Below are positions 1 through 9,202 of a stretch of 64,000 nucleotides of DNA, piece after piece (position 1 is the first letter of the stretch; the number at the start of each line of letters is the position of its first letter). The notes below the pieces were generated by a model, which was not told the DNA's origin, ran no database searches, and was given only the letters and a program-made list of their open reading frames with translations. This DNA is from an uncultured Chthonomonas sp. (lineage in GTDB: Bacteria > Armatimonadota > Chthonomonadetes > Chthonomonadales > Chthonomonadaceae): NCBI GenBank assembly GCA_903919615.1, contig CAIXIX010000456.1, positions 32,541-96,540 on the forward strand, read 5' to 3'. Made by a program: the position numbers and the translations under genes.

Positions 1-1
1 A

Positions 2-1210
2 CCTGCCGTTTACTACGGCGCCTATACAGGCGACCTTGATGATGGCGCAAACCGCTTCAAGCGCTGGTTCTGGAACTACAAGATCACACGATCGCTGCAC
101 GATAACTTCGGTGAGCCCTGGGTCGAGGTCTGCATGCAGGAGATTGGCGGCACCGGCGCGACTAGCATTACGGGTGCGACCCCGCAGAGCGTTTACGACC
201 GGCTGGCATCAACAGGCGCCGAATGCGTTAAGATGGATTTCTGGGATGGATCCGGCAAGTGCTGGTACACAGATCGCGATTGGATGTACCATCCGGAAAA
301 CTGGCTAAACGGGTTCGACTTCGCCAAGAAGGCGCACGCTGCAGGTTTAAAGGCATCGCTCTACATGGGCGGAACTTACAAAGACGGCGACCTCACAACC
401 ACCGCAGATCGCGATGCGGAGTTGAATGCCGTGCAGTACCGATACGATCAGGGCTGGTTCGATATCTGGCGCACGGACCTCTATACCGCCCCGAAAGAGC
501 CAATACCTCAGACCTACCAGGGAGTAACAAACTTTCTGCACATTCAGGATGCTTTGATTGGCAGCAGACCGGGATACCGATATGAGAACTGCTGCAATGG
601 CGGCAAGTACAAAGGGTTCGCGATCTGTAGGCGCATGACGTTCTGCACCATGAACGACGTGGATAGCACCGCATGGAAAACGAGGACCACCTACTACTCG
701 AATACATTCGGCATCAACCCTGTTCAGCTCAAATCCGACCTTGGCCCGGCGGAAACCGCGTATGACCTGCGCACAGACATGCTCGGATCCATCCTCACCT
801 GGGCTGCGGATAACCCTGTGTACAGACAGCATATCGCTCTATACAAGTCCCGACAGAGACCGATCCTGCGCGGCTGCAACGTATATCACATTCTGCCCAT
901 GGCGGATGGCGCCAACTGGGATGGGATGGAGTTTTACAATTCGGACATCGACCAGGGGTCTGTATTCCTCTTCAAACCATCATCACACGCTACCGATGGT
1001 GACACAAAGACAATCAAGCTCAAAGGTCTGACCCCCAGGGCGAAGTATAAACTCACCTTTCAGGATAGGACGAGTTTAAATTGCGTTAAATCCGGATTGG
1101 AGCTGATGCAGAACGGGATAACGGTTTCGGGCATGACGGGAGAAAATGCATCCGAGATTATTTGGATTTCGGGGCCGCGGGGGAGGATTGGTAATGGGGT
1201 AATGCGGTAA
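2..1210 (+). CDS. GH36-like alpha-galactosidase, 5' end outside window
   Basis: The reading frame is open from base 2, so the gene is truncated by the window edge; about 402 codons remain. The visible N-terminal part reads YYGAYTGDLDDGANRFKRWF, a stretch typical of GH36/melibiase-type TIM barrels, followed by CVKMDFWDG. The Asp in KMDF sits where clan GH-D enzymes carry the catalytic nucleophile. The family removes alpha-linked galactose or related residues from oligosaccharides. The C-terminal 100 residues look like a small beta domain. The acid/base residue could not be placed. The last codons and the TAA stop lie inside an 8-bp-period repeat array, so the C-terminus may have been rewritten by the repeat. 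Family assignment is good; exact substrate is unknown. Confidence 0.75.
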   Translation, partial: PAVYYGAYTGDLDDGANRFKRWFWNYKITRSLHDNFGEPWVEVCMQEIGGTGATSITGATPQSVYDRLASTGAECVKMDFWDGSGKCWYTDRDWMYHPENWLNGFDFAKKAHAAGLKASLYMGGTYKDGDLTTTADRDAELNAVQYRYDQGWFDIWRTDLYTAPKEPIPQTYQGVTNFLHIQDALIGSRPGYRYENCCNGGKYKGFAICRRMTFCTMNDVDSTAWKTRTTYYSNTFGINPVQLKSDLGPAETAYDLRTDMLGSILTWAADNPVYRQHIALYKSRQRPILRGCNVYHILPMADGANWDGMEFYNSDIDQGSVFLFKPSSHATDGDTKTIKLKGLTPRAKYKLTFQDRTSLNCVKSGLELMQNGITVSGMTGENASEIIWISGPRGRIGNGVMR

Positions 1211-1218
1211 ATGGGTAA
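1187..1218 (+). repeat. Period-8 array, NNNGGTAA x4
   Basis: Four consecutive octamers ATTGGTAA, TGGGGTAA, TGCGGTAA and ATGGGTAA. The TAA of the third unit is the stop codon of the GH36-like gene. The same octamer family recurs at 4923, 21017 and 46560. Confidence 0.85.
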
Positions 1219-1314
1219 TTTGGCTCCTGCCTGATGGTGGCGAGGTACGAGGACGTATACGACGGATATTAGGCGCCGGAGATCTACAGGCTTTCTATCC
1301 GACTTCTCTGTCCT

Positions 1315-2592
1315 TTAGTCCTTCTTTACGGGCGCTGCAGGCATTGTTGGGGACAGGGGCACGCCGCGATGGAAGGCTTTCGTTATCTCGCCGGCGAGTC
1401 GGAGATACCAGTCTGATGGGAGCTCGGCGCCGTCTGCATCTAGAGTTAACCAAAATCCCTGGTCAGGCGCATCGCTACGATGCGGCGCGGCTTTAAACAT
1501 CGCTGTGCCCTCGTTGACTTCGTCGTACATCGCGATTTTCAAAAGTCGCACTCCTGCCGCTCGAGCATTTACTGCTTGTCTCCACAGAAACTCACCCTTG
1601 AGGCGCGGGATCTGGTTCTGAGGCGATTGCGCGTTCAAATTGTGCCACGAAAATCCGGGGAATATGACAGGCATGTAGAGCTGGTTATTCGCCGTCGTGA
1701 GCGCAAGATCGGGAACGATCTGCTCCCCCTTCCATCTCTCCACTCCCGCCAGATCGCCGTAGCGACCGACATTCCAGGGCTGAACGACATCCATTGCCTT
1801 GTACACTTCAGCCCATTCTGGGTTTGGATTGGCATCGCGTGTGCGGCTGCGCCAGAAGGCAGGCGTGCCGCCGATATAGGCAGCGCCGCCAGTGGTTTGA
1901 AACCAACGGATTAGCTGGATGGCAGCATTCGTATCGGAAGGCGGATGGCTTCGATCACTGAGGCCCATTCCCCACACTGAAACGACAGGCTTACCCTTGT
2001 GCCGTTGGTAACGTGAGCTCGAAGTGATGTGCAGATCGTTTACCAGGTAGTTCCAATCCGCCTGTAAAGTGCCTGCCATTGAATCCGAGTTGGCTCCGCT
2101 GATATCATATTCGATGGCAAACGTCCTGCCAGTCCTCTCCGCTGCCGCAATGATATTCTTCAGAACGCCATCGCCCTGCGCCTTGCTGCCTGGGATATCG
2201 CTCAGAAATCTCTGCACGAGTACCCCGTCCAGGCCGTACTGCCTCATCCATTCAAAATGCTTCATCACGACGTTCTTGTTGAATGCCGAGAACAGATAGG
2301 CAGGCTTATTTGCAATGGTCTCGCCAGGTATGGGGCACAGATCCTTAGGATCAAACTCGCTCAGGTCTGGATATAGATCGACGGTCATCGTTTCCGGCGA
2401 GGGGGCGGCACCGCGAGACCAGTGGCTCCATCCGACACCCGATCCATCGTTGGGAGTTCGAAACCAGCCCTGATAACCGAACAGAACCTTACCATCCAGA
2501 GTCGATGAGTCCACGGTGTTCTGAGCACCGGCTTTAGCAGATAGCAGAGATACCATGAGAACAGCGATCAGCAGCGATGCCATTAGCTTCAT
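1315..2592 (-). CDS. Secreted GH99/GH71-like glycoside hydrolase
   Basis: A 425-residue protein with a hydrophobic signal peptide (about residues 1-23, AGA cleavage region). The core begins GKVLFGYQGWF and continues with PDLSEFDP and a repeated pattern of KHFEWMRQYGLDGVLVQRF, which I recognise from the GH99/GH71-like barrel family (endo-alpha-mannosidase-like proteins, sometimes annotated as xylosidase/arabinosidase). Family members cleave internal alpha-linked mannan or glucan, but the bacterial subgroup is poorly characterised and I cannot assign a substrate. It is transcribed towards the GH36-like gene (convergent). No terminator with a T-run is evident between them. Confidence 0.75.
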   Translation of the reverse strand: MKLMASLLIAVLMVSLLSAKAGAQNTVDSSTLDGKVLFGYQGWFRTPNDGSGVGWSHWSRGAAPSPETMTVDLYPDLSEFDPKDLCPIPGETIANKPAYLFSAFNKNVVMKHFEWMRQYGLDGVLVQRFLSDIPGSKAQGDGVLKNIIAAAERTGRTFAIEYDISGANSDSMAGTLQADWNYLVNDLHITSSSRYQRHKGKPVVSVWGMGLSDRSHPPSDTNAAIQLIRWFQTTGGAAYIGGTPAFWRSRTRDANPNPEWAEVYKAMDVVQPWNVGRYGDLAGVERWKGEQIVPDLALTTANNQLYMPVIFPGFSWHNLNAQSPQNQIPRLKGEFLWRQAVNARAAGVRLLKIAMYDEVNEGTAMFKAAPHRSDAPDQGFWLTLDADGAELPSDWYLRLAGEITKAFHRGVPLSPTMPAAPVKKD

Positions 2593-2699
2593 ACGTTGGC
2601 TCCGAGATATTGAGTGATAACAATATTCGATTTGTGTTGGGTGGAATCATTGTTCGGGGTGTTAGGTTGATTCGATACGTGCGTGGGTAGTCCCAGTGA

Positions 2700-2723
2700 A
2701 TAATCCGCCAAATCGCGGATTAT
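2700..2723. promoter_or_regulatory. 9-bp inverted repeat, candidate operator
   Basis: ATAATCCGC and GCGGATTAT are perfect 9-bp arms separated by 6 bases. The repeat overlaps the -35 position of the TATAAT box at 2743, upstream of the metal ATPase leader. The placement suggests a repressor site; the regulator is not identified. Confidence 0.5.
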
Positions 2724-2742
2724 CGGGGGCAGGTCCATCGCA

Positions 2743-2748
2743 TATAAT
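2743..2748 (+). promoter_or_regulatory. TATAAT -10 box for metal ATPase transcript
   Basis: Perfect -10 hexamer about 50 bases before the riboswitch. No good -35 is seen (TTATCG at 2720). Predicted transcript start is near 2755. Confidence 0.5.
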
Positions 2749-2767
2749 ACTGCTGTTGACGAGACGA

Positions 2768-2786
2768 CATGTCTATTGTAGACATG
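2768..2786. promoter_or_regulatory. 8-bp dyad in leader, candidate operator
   Basis: CATGTCTATTGTAGACATG has perfect 8-bp arms with a 3-base centre. It lies just downstream of the predicted transcript start and before the NiCo aptamer, so it could be a protein operator or a leader hairpin. Confidence 0.45.
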
Positions 2787-2795
2787 GACAATTTA

Positions 2796-2896
2796 ATATT
2801 GGCATGATCAGGCGGCTCCAGGTGAGAGGAGCGCAGCCGGGCCTTCTAGCTCTTTGGTGAGGCAACAGGATGAATAGCCCTGTGGGACTGTAATGT
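2796..2896 (+). promoter_or_regulatory. NiCo (czcD-type) riboswitch aptamer
   Basis: The conserved core blocks of the NiCo riboswitch are present in order: AUCAGGC (2807-2813), GCAGCCGGGC (2833-2842), GGCAACAG (2861-2868) and CUGUGGGAC (2880-2888). The four helices can be drawn: P1 2796-2804 with 2889-2896 (one bulge), P2 GCUCC 2815-2819 with GGAGC 2828-2832, P3 GCCUU 2841-2845 with GAGGC 2859-2863, P4 CAGG 2866-2869 with CCUG 2879-2882. The class binds Co(II)/Ni(II), and Fe(II) has also been reported, and turns on metal exporters. The gene 3' of it is a P-type ATPase, as expected. Confidence 0.9.
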
Positions 2897-2918
2897 ATCG
2901 GTCCTACAGGGCTATTTT
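2873..2918 (+). terminator. Riboswitch expression-platform terminator
   Basis: The arms 2873-2888 and 2901-2916 pair over 16 positions (one G-U) and are followed by a short T-run (2915-2918). The 5' arm uses the P4 3' strand and the conserved UGGGAC of the aptamer, so terminator and metal-bound aptamer exclude each other. This predicts an ON switch: metal binding allows read-through into the ATPase. Confidence 0.85.
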
Positions 2919-2968
2919 AATGCGTAGTGAGTTACCTTTCCTTTCTGTGTGAGGGCTGAAACAATCGT

Positions 2969-4918
2969 ATGAACACATCGGATGTGACAGTTGAAGAGCA
3001 TGCGCCGGGCTGCACGGCTGGCGATCGGTCCCGTGCAGGCGTGGCTTTTCACAGCAAGGCTCAGGTCGCCATTGCCGCACTTGCGGTTGTTGGGATACTG
3101 GCGCATCTGGTTCTGCGATACTCCCTCCATATGACTTCTGCCATGACGCAGGGGGGCACGGTCGGCCAGGATGAAACACCTCTGGTGGTCATTCTGGTCG
3201 GCGGAGGCCTTCCCTTAGTCTGGGCACTCTGTGTTCGGCTGTGGCGACGCGAGTTCGGCTCCGACCTACTCGCCGGCATCTCAATTGTCACCTCCGTTTT
3301 CCTTCATCAGTACCTTGCAGGCTCGCTGGTTGTGCTCATGCTTTCCGGTGGTGAGGCGCTTGAGGAGTATGCAACGCGCAGCGCCTCCTCTGTGCTGCAT
3401 GCTCTCGCGCGCAGAATGCCGAGCGTCGCGCTCCGCGTCGAGCAAAATCACACCGTTGAAGTGCCGTTGGCCAAAATTAAAGTTGGCGATAAGGTCGTCG
3501 TCCCCCCGCATGCGCTTTGCCCCGTTGACGGAACGGTACTGGAGGGGCACGGCACGATGGATGAGTCGTATCTCACTGGCGAGCCGTATACCGTTTCGAA
3601 GGCGCCAGGCACAGCAGTGCTCTCCGGCGCGGTAAATGGGGAGTCGCTGCTTACCGTTCTGTGCGATCGGCCTGCGAGCGACTCACGCTACGCACGCATC
3701 ATGAAAGTTATGCAGGAGTCTGAGCAGCAGCGGCCGCAGATGCGGCGGCTCGCGGATCAGCTTGGAGCATGGTATACGCCGATAGCCGTTGGTATTGCCG
3801 TTTGTGCATGGGCGATATCCGGCAGTTCGATGCGCTTTCTCTCCGTGCTGGTTATTGCCACCCCGTGCCCATTGCTGATTGCCATCCCAATCGCCATAAT
3901 TGGCTCGATTTCGCTTGCCGCAAGACACGGGATTATCATCAAAGACCCCTCCGTTCTGGAAACGATCGGAAGGTGTCGCGTTGCAATTTTTGATAAGACC
4001 GGTACGCTGACGTATGGTCGACCCGTTCTTACCGAGGTAACACTCGCTGCGGATACATCCTGCACGAGAGAGAATCTCCTCGCGCTGGTTGCGAGCGCGG
4101 AACGCTACTCCAAGCATCCTCTCGCCCTGGCCATTCTGGAGGCTGCGAATCTGGCGCATCTTGCGCTGCACGATGCAGTTGAAGTGAAGGAGGAGCCAGG
4201 GATAGGTTTAATCGCTACCGTGCAGCAGCGTGAGCTACGAATTGGCGGACGAACGCTGATCGATCAGCATTATCCAGACCAAAGGGAAAAACTGCCCGCC
4301 GCAGCGGAGGGGATGGAGTGTGTTGTAGTTGTGGACGGTATGGTTACGGCATGCTTTCGGTTCCGAGATGAGCCGCGACAGGACGGAGTTCATTTCATTG
4401 GACATCTATCGCCACGCCATGCCATCGAGAGGATACTGCTGCTCTCGGGCGATCGGGAATCGGAAGTTCGCTACCTCGCGGAGCGGGTTGGCATCACCGA
4501 GGTGCTCTCTGGCCAGAGCCCGGAGCAGAAACTTGAAACGGTGCGACGAGAGACTGCAAAAGCCTGCAGCCTGTTTCTAGGGGACGGTATTAATGATGCC
4601 CCTGCCCTCACTGCAGCCTCTGTGGGGATTGCGTTTGGCAACAATAGCGATATCACCGGCGAGGCTGCAGGCGCGGTGATTATGGATAGCTCCCTGGAGC
4701 GCGTGGACATCCTGTTTCATATCGGCAGCAGAATGCGGACGATTGCGCTACAGAGCGCGCTAGGCGGCATGGCGCTTAGCCTGGCTGGGATGGCGTTCGC
4801 GGCAGGCGGACACCTCACGCCGGTAATGGGAGCCGTGCTGCAAGAGGTGATCGATGTGGTTGCCGTGGTAAATGCGCTTAGGGCGGCGCTGCCGCCGAAG
4901 ACGCTTTCGGATTATTAA
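2969..4918 (+). CDS. Heavy-metal P1B-type ATPase, probable Ni/Co/Fe exporter
   Basis: 649 residues, inner-membrane metal pump. Visible elements in order: N-terminal membrane segments without an HMA metal-binding domain; actuator TGEP loop ([11 protein letters not shown]); transmembrane metal site TPC (T298-P299-C300) in [11 protein letters not shown], in place of the CPC or SPC of other P1B pumps; phosphorylation motif DKTGTLT (Asp342); hinge [10 protein letters not shown]; and two C-terminal helices ([19 protein letters not shown]). The family exports transition-metal cations using ATP. The TPC subgroup has no substrate I can recall with certainty. The NiCo riboswitch directly upstream argues for Co, Ni or Fe(II) export. 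Expression is probably controlled by that riboswitch and possibly by the two dyads upstream. Confidence 0.9.
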   Translation: MNTSDVTVEEHAPGCTAGDRSRAGVAFHSKAQVAIAALAVVGILAHLVLRYSLHMTSAMTQGGTVGQDETPLVVILVGGGLPLVWALCVRLWRREFGSDLLAGISIVTSVFLHQYLAGSLVVLMLSGGEALEEYATRSASSVLHALARRMPSVALRVEQNHTVEVPLAKIKVGDKVVVPPHALCPVDGTVLEGHGTMDESYLTGEPYTVSKAPGTAVLSGAVNGESLLTVLCDRPASDSRYARIMKVMQESEQQRPQMRRLADQLGAWYTPIAVGIAVCAWAISGSSMRFLSVLVIATPCPLLIAIPIAIIGSISLAARHGIIIKDPSVLETIGRCRVAIFDKTGTLTYGRPVLTEVTLAADTSCTRENLLALVASAERYSKHPLALAILEAANLAHLALHDAVEVKEEPGIGLIATVQQRELRIGGRTLIDQHYPDQREKLPAAAEGMECVVVVDGMVTACFRFRDEPRQDGVHFIGHLSPRHAIERILLLSGDRESEVRYLAERVGITEVLSGQSPEQKLETVRRETAKACSLFLGDGINDAPALTAASVGIAFGNNSDITGEAAGAVIMDSSLERVDILFHIGSRMRTIALQSALGGMALSLAGMAFAAGGHLTPVMGAVLQEVIDVVAVVNALRAALPPKTLSDY

Positions 4919-4922
4919 CAGA

Positions 4923-4938
4923 TGGGGTAAGTGGGTAA
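4923..4938 (+). repeat. Period-8 array, NNNGGTAA x2
   Basis: TGGGGTAA and GTGGGTAA, starting 4 bases after the ATPase stop codon. A heptamer array follows at 4983. Confidence 0.7.
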
Positions 4939-4982
4939 TCCCTTACCGCTTGAATCCCTCTGAACTCGGGCCCAGTGAACCC

Positions 4983-5007
4983 GGTTTTGGGGTTTTGGAC
5001 GGACATG
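4983..5007 (+). repeat. Period-7 array plus GGACGGACATG module
   Basis: GGTTTTG and GGGTTTT followed by GGACGGACATG. The same 11-base module follows heptamers at 24064-24074. Confidence 0.65.
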
Positions 5008-5188
5008 TCTCCGGCCCGATGAAGGTATAAATGCAACCGAGAGTGTCGTTTTTCGGAGCAGCGTAGGGGTGCTGCTTGCCGCACCCGCTTACAGTTTGCA
5101 CGCCGTAATTTGTAAGCAGAATCACTTATCGATTGCCTGATTTGTTCGTCGTTTTCGGCCCGCGAGCCCCTTACGGGCGCAGCAAGCG

Positions 5189-5223
5189 GCGCCACTACCA
5201 TTCGCAAATAATGCAGGTTAGAT
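5189..5223 (+). repeat. 35-bp dispersed element, copy 1
   Basis: Matches 54266-54300 at about 29 of 35 positions without gaps. Shared blocks are GCGCCACTACCA, AATAATGCAGG and TAGA. Both copies lie about 100 bases upstream of a plus-strand gene for an exported protein. Confidence 0.6.
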
Positions 5224-5314
5224 CTAGTGCAGGAAGTTTACGGGGGAATTGGCGGTTGTAATGTTTAAATTGACCGCGTGTAATTAGCGAGTGGCAGTAG
5301 TGGGAGTGTCAGCG

Positions 5315-8215
5315 TTGTCTATCTCTACTTTTCATAAATCTTCCCGTGGCGTTGTAGCTGGTATCCTGGGTGTTTGTGCTGCAGCGGCCGGTATCACCTT
5401 GCCGATTCGAGCACAAGCTCAGCAGGCGCCACGGTTCAGTTATGTGGATATTCTACATCAGCTAACGGATCTTGATCGGCTCACCCATCTCACGAGCGGT
5501 TACCGAGCCGGCCTGTTTTCAAGTTGGGACCGGGCATCGCTCAGAGTTTGGGGCGCGAATGGCGACGCCGGCCAGTATCTACGTACGGAGCCGAATGGCG
5601 ACGCCGTTATGATGGATATTGATGGGCCAGGCATCATCTACCGGACGTGGTCTGCCAACCCTGTTGGAAAGATCCGCATCTATCTGGACGGCGCGACAAC
5701 GCCCAATTTCGATTGGAACTTCCCAGACCTTTTTGATGGCAAACTGGGGCCGTTTATCCGCCCGATAGTGTACCGACGCGACTCTGCGCAATCGGCATCG
5801 GACTGCTATCTCCCAATTCCCTTTGCAAAACATATCAAGATTACAGCCGACAAGGCCCAGCCGGAGTACTATCAGTTCAACTATCTGCTTTACCCTAAGG
5901 GCACAGAACTGCGGAGCTTTCACCTTCCACTTAGCAGCGACGAGGATATGGCTCTCCATGCGGCCGCAGATACCTGGTCGCACCCGGAGAAGGACCCGAA
6001 ACCTGCACTTGACAAGCAGCATACTATCCATCGCAGTGTTACGATTGCGCCCGGAAAATCGGTTGAGCTTGCCTCGCTGCGTGGGTCCGGAGTTATCCGG
6101 TCGATAAAGGTAAGCGCCACCTCGCATCAGCGGTATGTGTGGCGAAAGCTTCTGCTCAAGGGCATTTGGGATGGGGCAACGTGGCCCCAGATTCTAACGC
6201 CTCTTGGCCCCTTCTTCGCATTTGATTGGGATACCCCAGACTATGCCTCCGTTATTTCCGGCTGCCGTGGTGGCCAGGCGTATCAGTACCTGCCAATGCC
6301 GTTTCGAAAATCTGGAAAGCTCACCCTGACAAATTACCTTGAGCAGCCAGCAAGCGTGGACTACGAGATTACGTGGGCTCCTGTGAAACAGCAGCCTGCC
6401 GATATGCTTTACTTCTACGCACGCTGGAGACATGAGCCCGATTCGACAACGTTTGATTATCCGTTCCTCGAGACTGCAGGCCATGGTCACTTTGTTGGCG
6501 TTTCCATGCCGATTGACTATCCACTTGGCGGATGGTGGGGTGAGGGAGACGACAAGGTGTGGGTGGATGACGACAATTTCCCGCCCTGGATCGGCACTGG
6601 CTCCGAGGATTACTTTGGCGATGCATGGGGAATCCGATATCTTTCTGGGCCAAGTTTTGGCGCATCCGCGATGAGCGATGCAAGACATCGAACCTGTAAC
6701 TATCGCTGGCATTTTCTGGACATGGTGCCCTTCGAAAAGCGCATGCGTATGACGATTGAGAACTACGGTCCGAATGGCGGCGGCCCTCGTGGCCAGTACG
6801 ACTACACGTCCACCGCGTTCTGGTATCAGCAGGAGCTGACGCCGCCATTTGAGCAGTTAAAGGGCGTGACGTATACAGGAGGCGACGATCCGCTGGGACC
6901 GCCAAAGCCGTTCGAATACAATCCAGATACCATGATGGACGTGAAGCGAGATGATCTTCGGACTTATGGCCTTGGGATAACGTTCGCTCAACAGGCGACC
7001 AACCTTCTGCAGGATCAAATCAAACAAGGTAAGGTGAAAGTCGTGACCGATGCGCTGCGAGATTACGAGTTTGACCGCGAACGCGCGGTCGATCTGGGAA
7101 ATGTTATCGCAGGCGCGAGCCTTGGCGACATCAACATCAATGCGCCCGCGAGCGGCGTCTACTTCCCACGAGTATACATTGCTCCAGAGCGGAGCAGTGC
7201 ACAGCTGACTTTTGGGCAGAGCGGCGTTCCGGTCAGAATTGTCGGGCATCCCAAGCCGAATGTTCTGGAGTTGAGCGGCATTGTGCTGGATAAAGGCAAC
7301 CAGACGGTCGCGCTGATGGCAGCAACCGGTGGTCAAGCCATTCTCAACTGCATACAACTGGAACCAGCTAACCGATCGCATGATGCTATTGAAGCGGAGG
7401 AACTGAAGGTCCTAAGCGCGACTGGCGGAGCGGCATTACCTCTGGCAGGCGTTCCAGACCGAGCCGCGAGCGCTGGCAGGACATTGACCTTCGGCGCTAG
7501 CGGCGTCGGCCAGGGCTTCGTCATCGATCTCGGAAAACGGCCAAAGCTGCCGTATGTCCTTGGGGCACGAACTGCAACTGGCCCAGATTGCGGCATTATC
7601 CAGGCGTTTTCGGGCGGAAAACCGATTGGGCCGGAGTTCGACCTGTACTCTGCTGAGCGACGGCTTCCCGACTCAATACTACCGTTGGGTCCCGCGCCAA
7701 CTGGCGAACAGTCTATCGAGATTCGTGTTGTCGGTAAGAACCCGAAATCATCGGGACACAGGGCTGAGCTGGACTATTTCCGATGGGAGCCAGATCTAAT
7801 TGGACCTGGAACTCGATCGGGAGTGTGGGCACAGGTGATCGGGGTGAATGGCTGCGAGTATCGAGCACAGGATCTCGGCGATGCCTATTCTGGCGGGCAT
7901 CAGTTCTGGATGCAGCCATGCGACCTGAATGGCTGGGCCGATATCGCAATCGAGATTCCTACCGACGACAGCTACGACATCGCGGCTCGGTTCACAAAAT
8001 CGTGGGATTACGCTACCGTTCAGGCCTTCCTGGATGGTAAGGCAATCGGCGATCCGACGGACACGTACGCGGAGGTCTGTATCCCTGGCGTGGATAAGAC
8101 GCTTGCCCATATGCACCTGACACAGGGCAGGCACGTACTGCGTTTTCAGGCGGTTGGGCACAATACGGCTTCGAAAGGGTACCTGGTGGGGCTTGATCAC
8201 ATTATTGTGAAGTAG
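5315..8215 (+). CDS. Secreted GH172 (DUF2961) family protein
   Basis: About 966 residues with a signal peptide (KSSRGVVAGILGVCAAAAGITLP, cleavage near AQA). Residues about 50-430 form the DUF2961 module: DIDGPGIIYRTWSANPVGKI, a WVDDDNFPPWIGTGSEDYFG stretch and a PFRKSGKLTLTN segment. DUF2961 is now classed as GH172, which includes alpha-fructofuranosidase and difructose-anhydride enzymes. The C-terminal 400 residues look like two beta-sandwich modules probably involved in carbohydrate binding or oligomerisation. I chose the TTG at 5315 because GGGAG lies 8 bases upstream; GTG codons at 5291, 5300 and 5306 are alternatives. Activity on a specific sugar is not established. Confidence 0.8.
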   Translation: MSISTFHKSSRGVVAGILGVCAAAAGITLPIRAQAQQAPRFSYVDILHQLTDLDRLTHLTSGYRAGLFSSWDRASLRVWGANGDAGQYLRTEPNGDAVMMDIDGPGIIYRTWSANPVGKIRIYLDGATTPNFDWNFPDLFDGKLGPFIRPIVYRRDSAQSASDCYLPIPFAKHIKITADKAQPEYYQFNYLLYPKGTELRSFHLPLSSDEDMALHAAADTWSHPEKDPKPALDKQHTIHRSVTIAPGKSVELASLRGSGVIRSIKVSATSHQRYVWRKLLLKGIWDGATWPQILTPLGPFFAFDWDTPDYASVISGCRGGQAYQYLPMPFRKSGKLTLTNYLEQPASVDYEITWAPVKQQPADMLYFYARWRHEPDSTTFDYPFLETAGHGHFVGVSMPIDYPLGGWWGEGDDKVWVDDDNFPPWIGTGSEDYFGDAWGIRYLSGPSFGASAMSDARHRTCNYRWHFLDMVPFEKRMRMTIENYGPNGGGPRGQYDYTSTAFWYQQELTPPFEQLKGVTYTGGDDPLGPPKPFEYNPDTMMDVKRDDLRTYGLGITFAQQATNLLQDQIKQGKVKVVTDALRDYEFDRERAVDLGNVIAGASLGDININAPASGVYFPRVYIAPERSSAQLTFGQSGVPVRIVGHPKPNVLELSGIVLDKGNQTVALMAATGGQAILNCIQLEPANRSHDAIEAEELKVLSATGGAALPLAGVPDRAASAGRTLTFGASGVGQGFVIDLGKRPKLPYVLGARTATGPDCGIIQAFSGGKPIGPEFDLYSAERRLPDSILPLGPAPTGEQSIEIRVVGKNPKSSGHRAELDYFRWEPDLIGPGTRSGVWAQVIGVNGCEYRAQDLGDAYSGGHQFWMQPCDLNGWADIAIEIPTDDSYDIAARFTKSWDYATVQAFLDGKAIGDPTDTYAEVCIPGVDKTLAHMHLTQGRHVLRFQAVGHNTASKGYLVGLDHIIVK

Positions 8216-8235
8216 CCTGCGGATAGCCTGGACAC

Positions 8236-8265
8236 AAAAAACCCGGCAGCTTGACGGCTGCCGGG
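8236..8265 (-). terminator. Intrinsic terminator of the 8333-9202 gene
   Basis: CCCGGCAGC (8242-8250) and GCTGCCGGG (8257-8265) form a 9-bp stem. Read on the minus strand it is followed by six T (8241-8236), so it ends minus-strand transcription. Confidence 0.85.
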
Positions 8266-8332
8266 GGCTAAACCAACTTCCACGATCCATCCTAAAATTC
8301 GCCGGGCCGACGAATTTATGTGCGCGGTTTGG

Positions 8333-9202
8333 TTACGGGGTCCAATCTTCGGGGACGTAGCATCCTGCATGAACTGCTTCACCGAACTGCTTGTCGAGGC
8401 AGTGCTGGAAGTCTTGCAGTTTACCGGGAACGCCCTTCCATTTTCGCAGGAAGTCTCCCACCTTCTGGTTCGGCTCTAGATAGCCTTCCATGCGAGTCCG
8501 GCGGGCATACTGGCCCGGGCGAAGCACTTCTGAAACTTCCAGAGAGCATGTGGTGTAGAACTCCGGATTGAGCCAGTAGCGAGGAATGTAGCCGTCACGA
8601 ACAACGTCCGCGTTCCGATTGACCTTCCAGGCCTCGCAGAGCGAAAGCATATCCCGATCGACTCCTGTAGGAGCCTCTTTGAGCGCCCAGAGCTCTCCCG
8701 CATACAAAATTCCGTGCACACGGCAGTAGGAACGCGTATCCTGGGTGAGGTGCTCTTTCAAGTCAACAATCGCTGTATCGAAACCCGACGCGGGCAGTTT
8801 AGTGAGAAATGCAGCGATTCGCCGGTCGAAGCTATTATTTCGCTCGAGAGCCGCGGCTGCCTGATCGTTCTTGCTCAGAGCATCACGAAGCTGGCCTTCC
8901 AGCTTGTGAATCTCCTCTTGATGCGCCGAATTTAACTTCTTTTCCAGATCCTGAAGCTGCTGCTCACTGGTACCCGATGGGGGAGCTGCTTCAACTGGCG
9001 TTTCGCCTACCTCAACCTCTACAACCGCTTCGCCACTACCCGCCGGGTTATCGTTCCACGCCTTAAAAAAGGCTGCGAGCCGGGTGAGTTCTGGTACCGT
9101 TCGGCTTCTGAAATTCGTTTCGAACCGCAGAAACTCCGGGTCAACGTGCTCTTTGAAGTATTTGAATAGACCGGTTACATCCGCTTTTCCGGTATTACGC
9201 AT
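8333..9202 (-). CDS. Hypothetical protein with central coiled coil
   Basis: 289 residues, no signal peptide or membrane segment. Residues about 1-50 are aromatic-rich (FKYFKEHVDPEFLRFETNF). A Pro/Glu-rich linker follows at about 55-80, then a predicted coiled coil at about 80-125 (QLQDLEKKLNSAHQEEIHKL). The C-terminal 160 residues are mixed and may form a folded domain containing several Cys and Trp (ARRTRMEGYLEPNQKVGDFL). I do not recognise the family. The layout suggests a cytosolic scaffolding or regulatory protein, but this is only a guess. It is a single gene with its own terminator and no obvious partner. Confidence 0.6.
   Translation of the reverse strand: MRNTGKADVTGLFKYFKEHVDPEFLRFETNFRSRTVPELTRLAAFFKAWNDNPAGSGEAVVEVEVGETPVEAAPPSGTSEQQLQDLEKKLNSAHQEEIHKLEGQLRDALSKNDQAAAALERNNSFDRRIAAFLTKLPASGFDTAIVDLKEHLTQDTRSYCRVHGILYAGELWALKEAPTGVDRDMLSLCEAWKVNRNADVVRDGYIPRYWLNPEFYTTCSLEVSEVLRPGQYARRTRMEGYLEPNQKVGDFLRKWKGVPGKLQDFQHCLDKQFGEAVHAGCYVPEDWTP

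Larger units (their letters stand above)
4919..5314. other. 396-base intergenic region
   Basis: After the two arrays it holds a TATAAA box near 5026, a GGGTGC/GCACCC stem-loop near 5067-5086 and the dispersed element at 5189. No ORF or RNA gene is convincing. Confidence 0.5.

Noticed and set aside
2641..2690. GGTGTTAGGTTGATT near 2660 as another heptamer array.
   Set aside because: Only about one and a half units keep the period, and it is not next to a stop codon.
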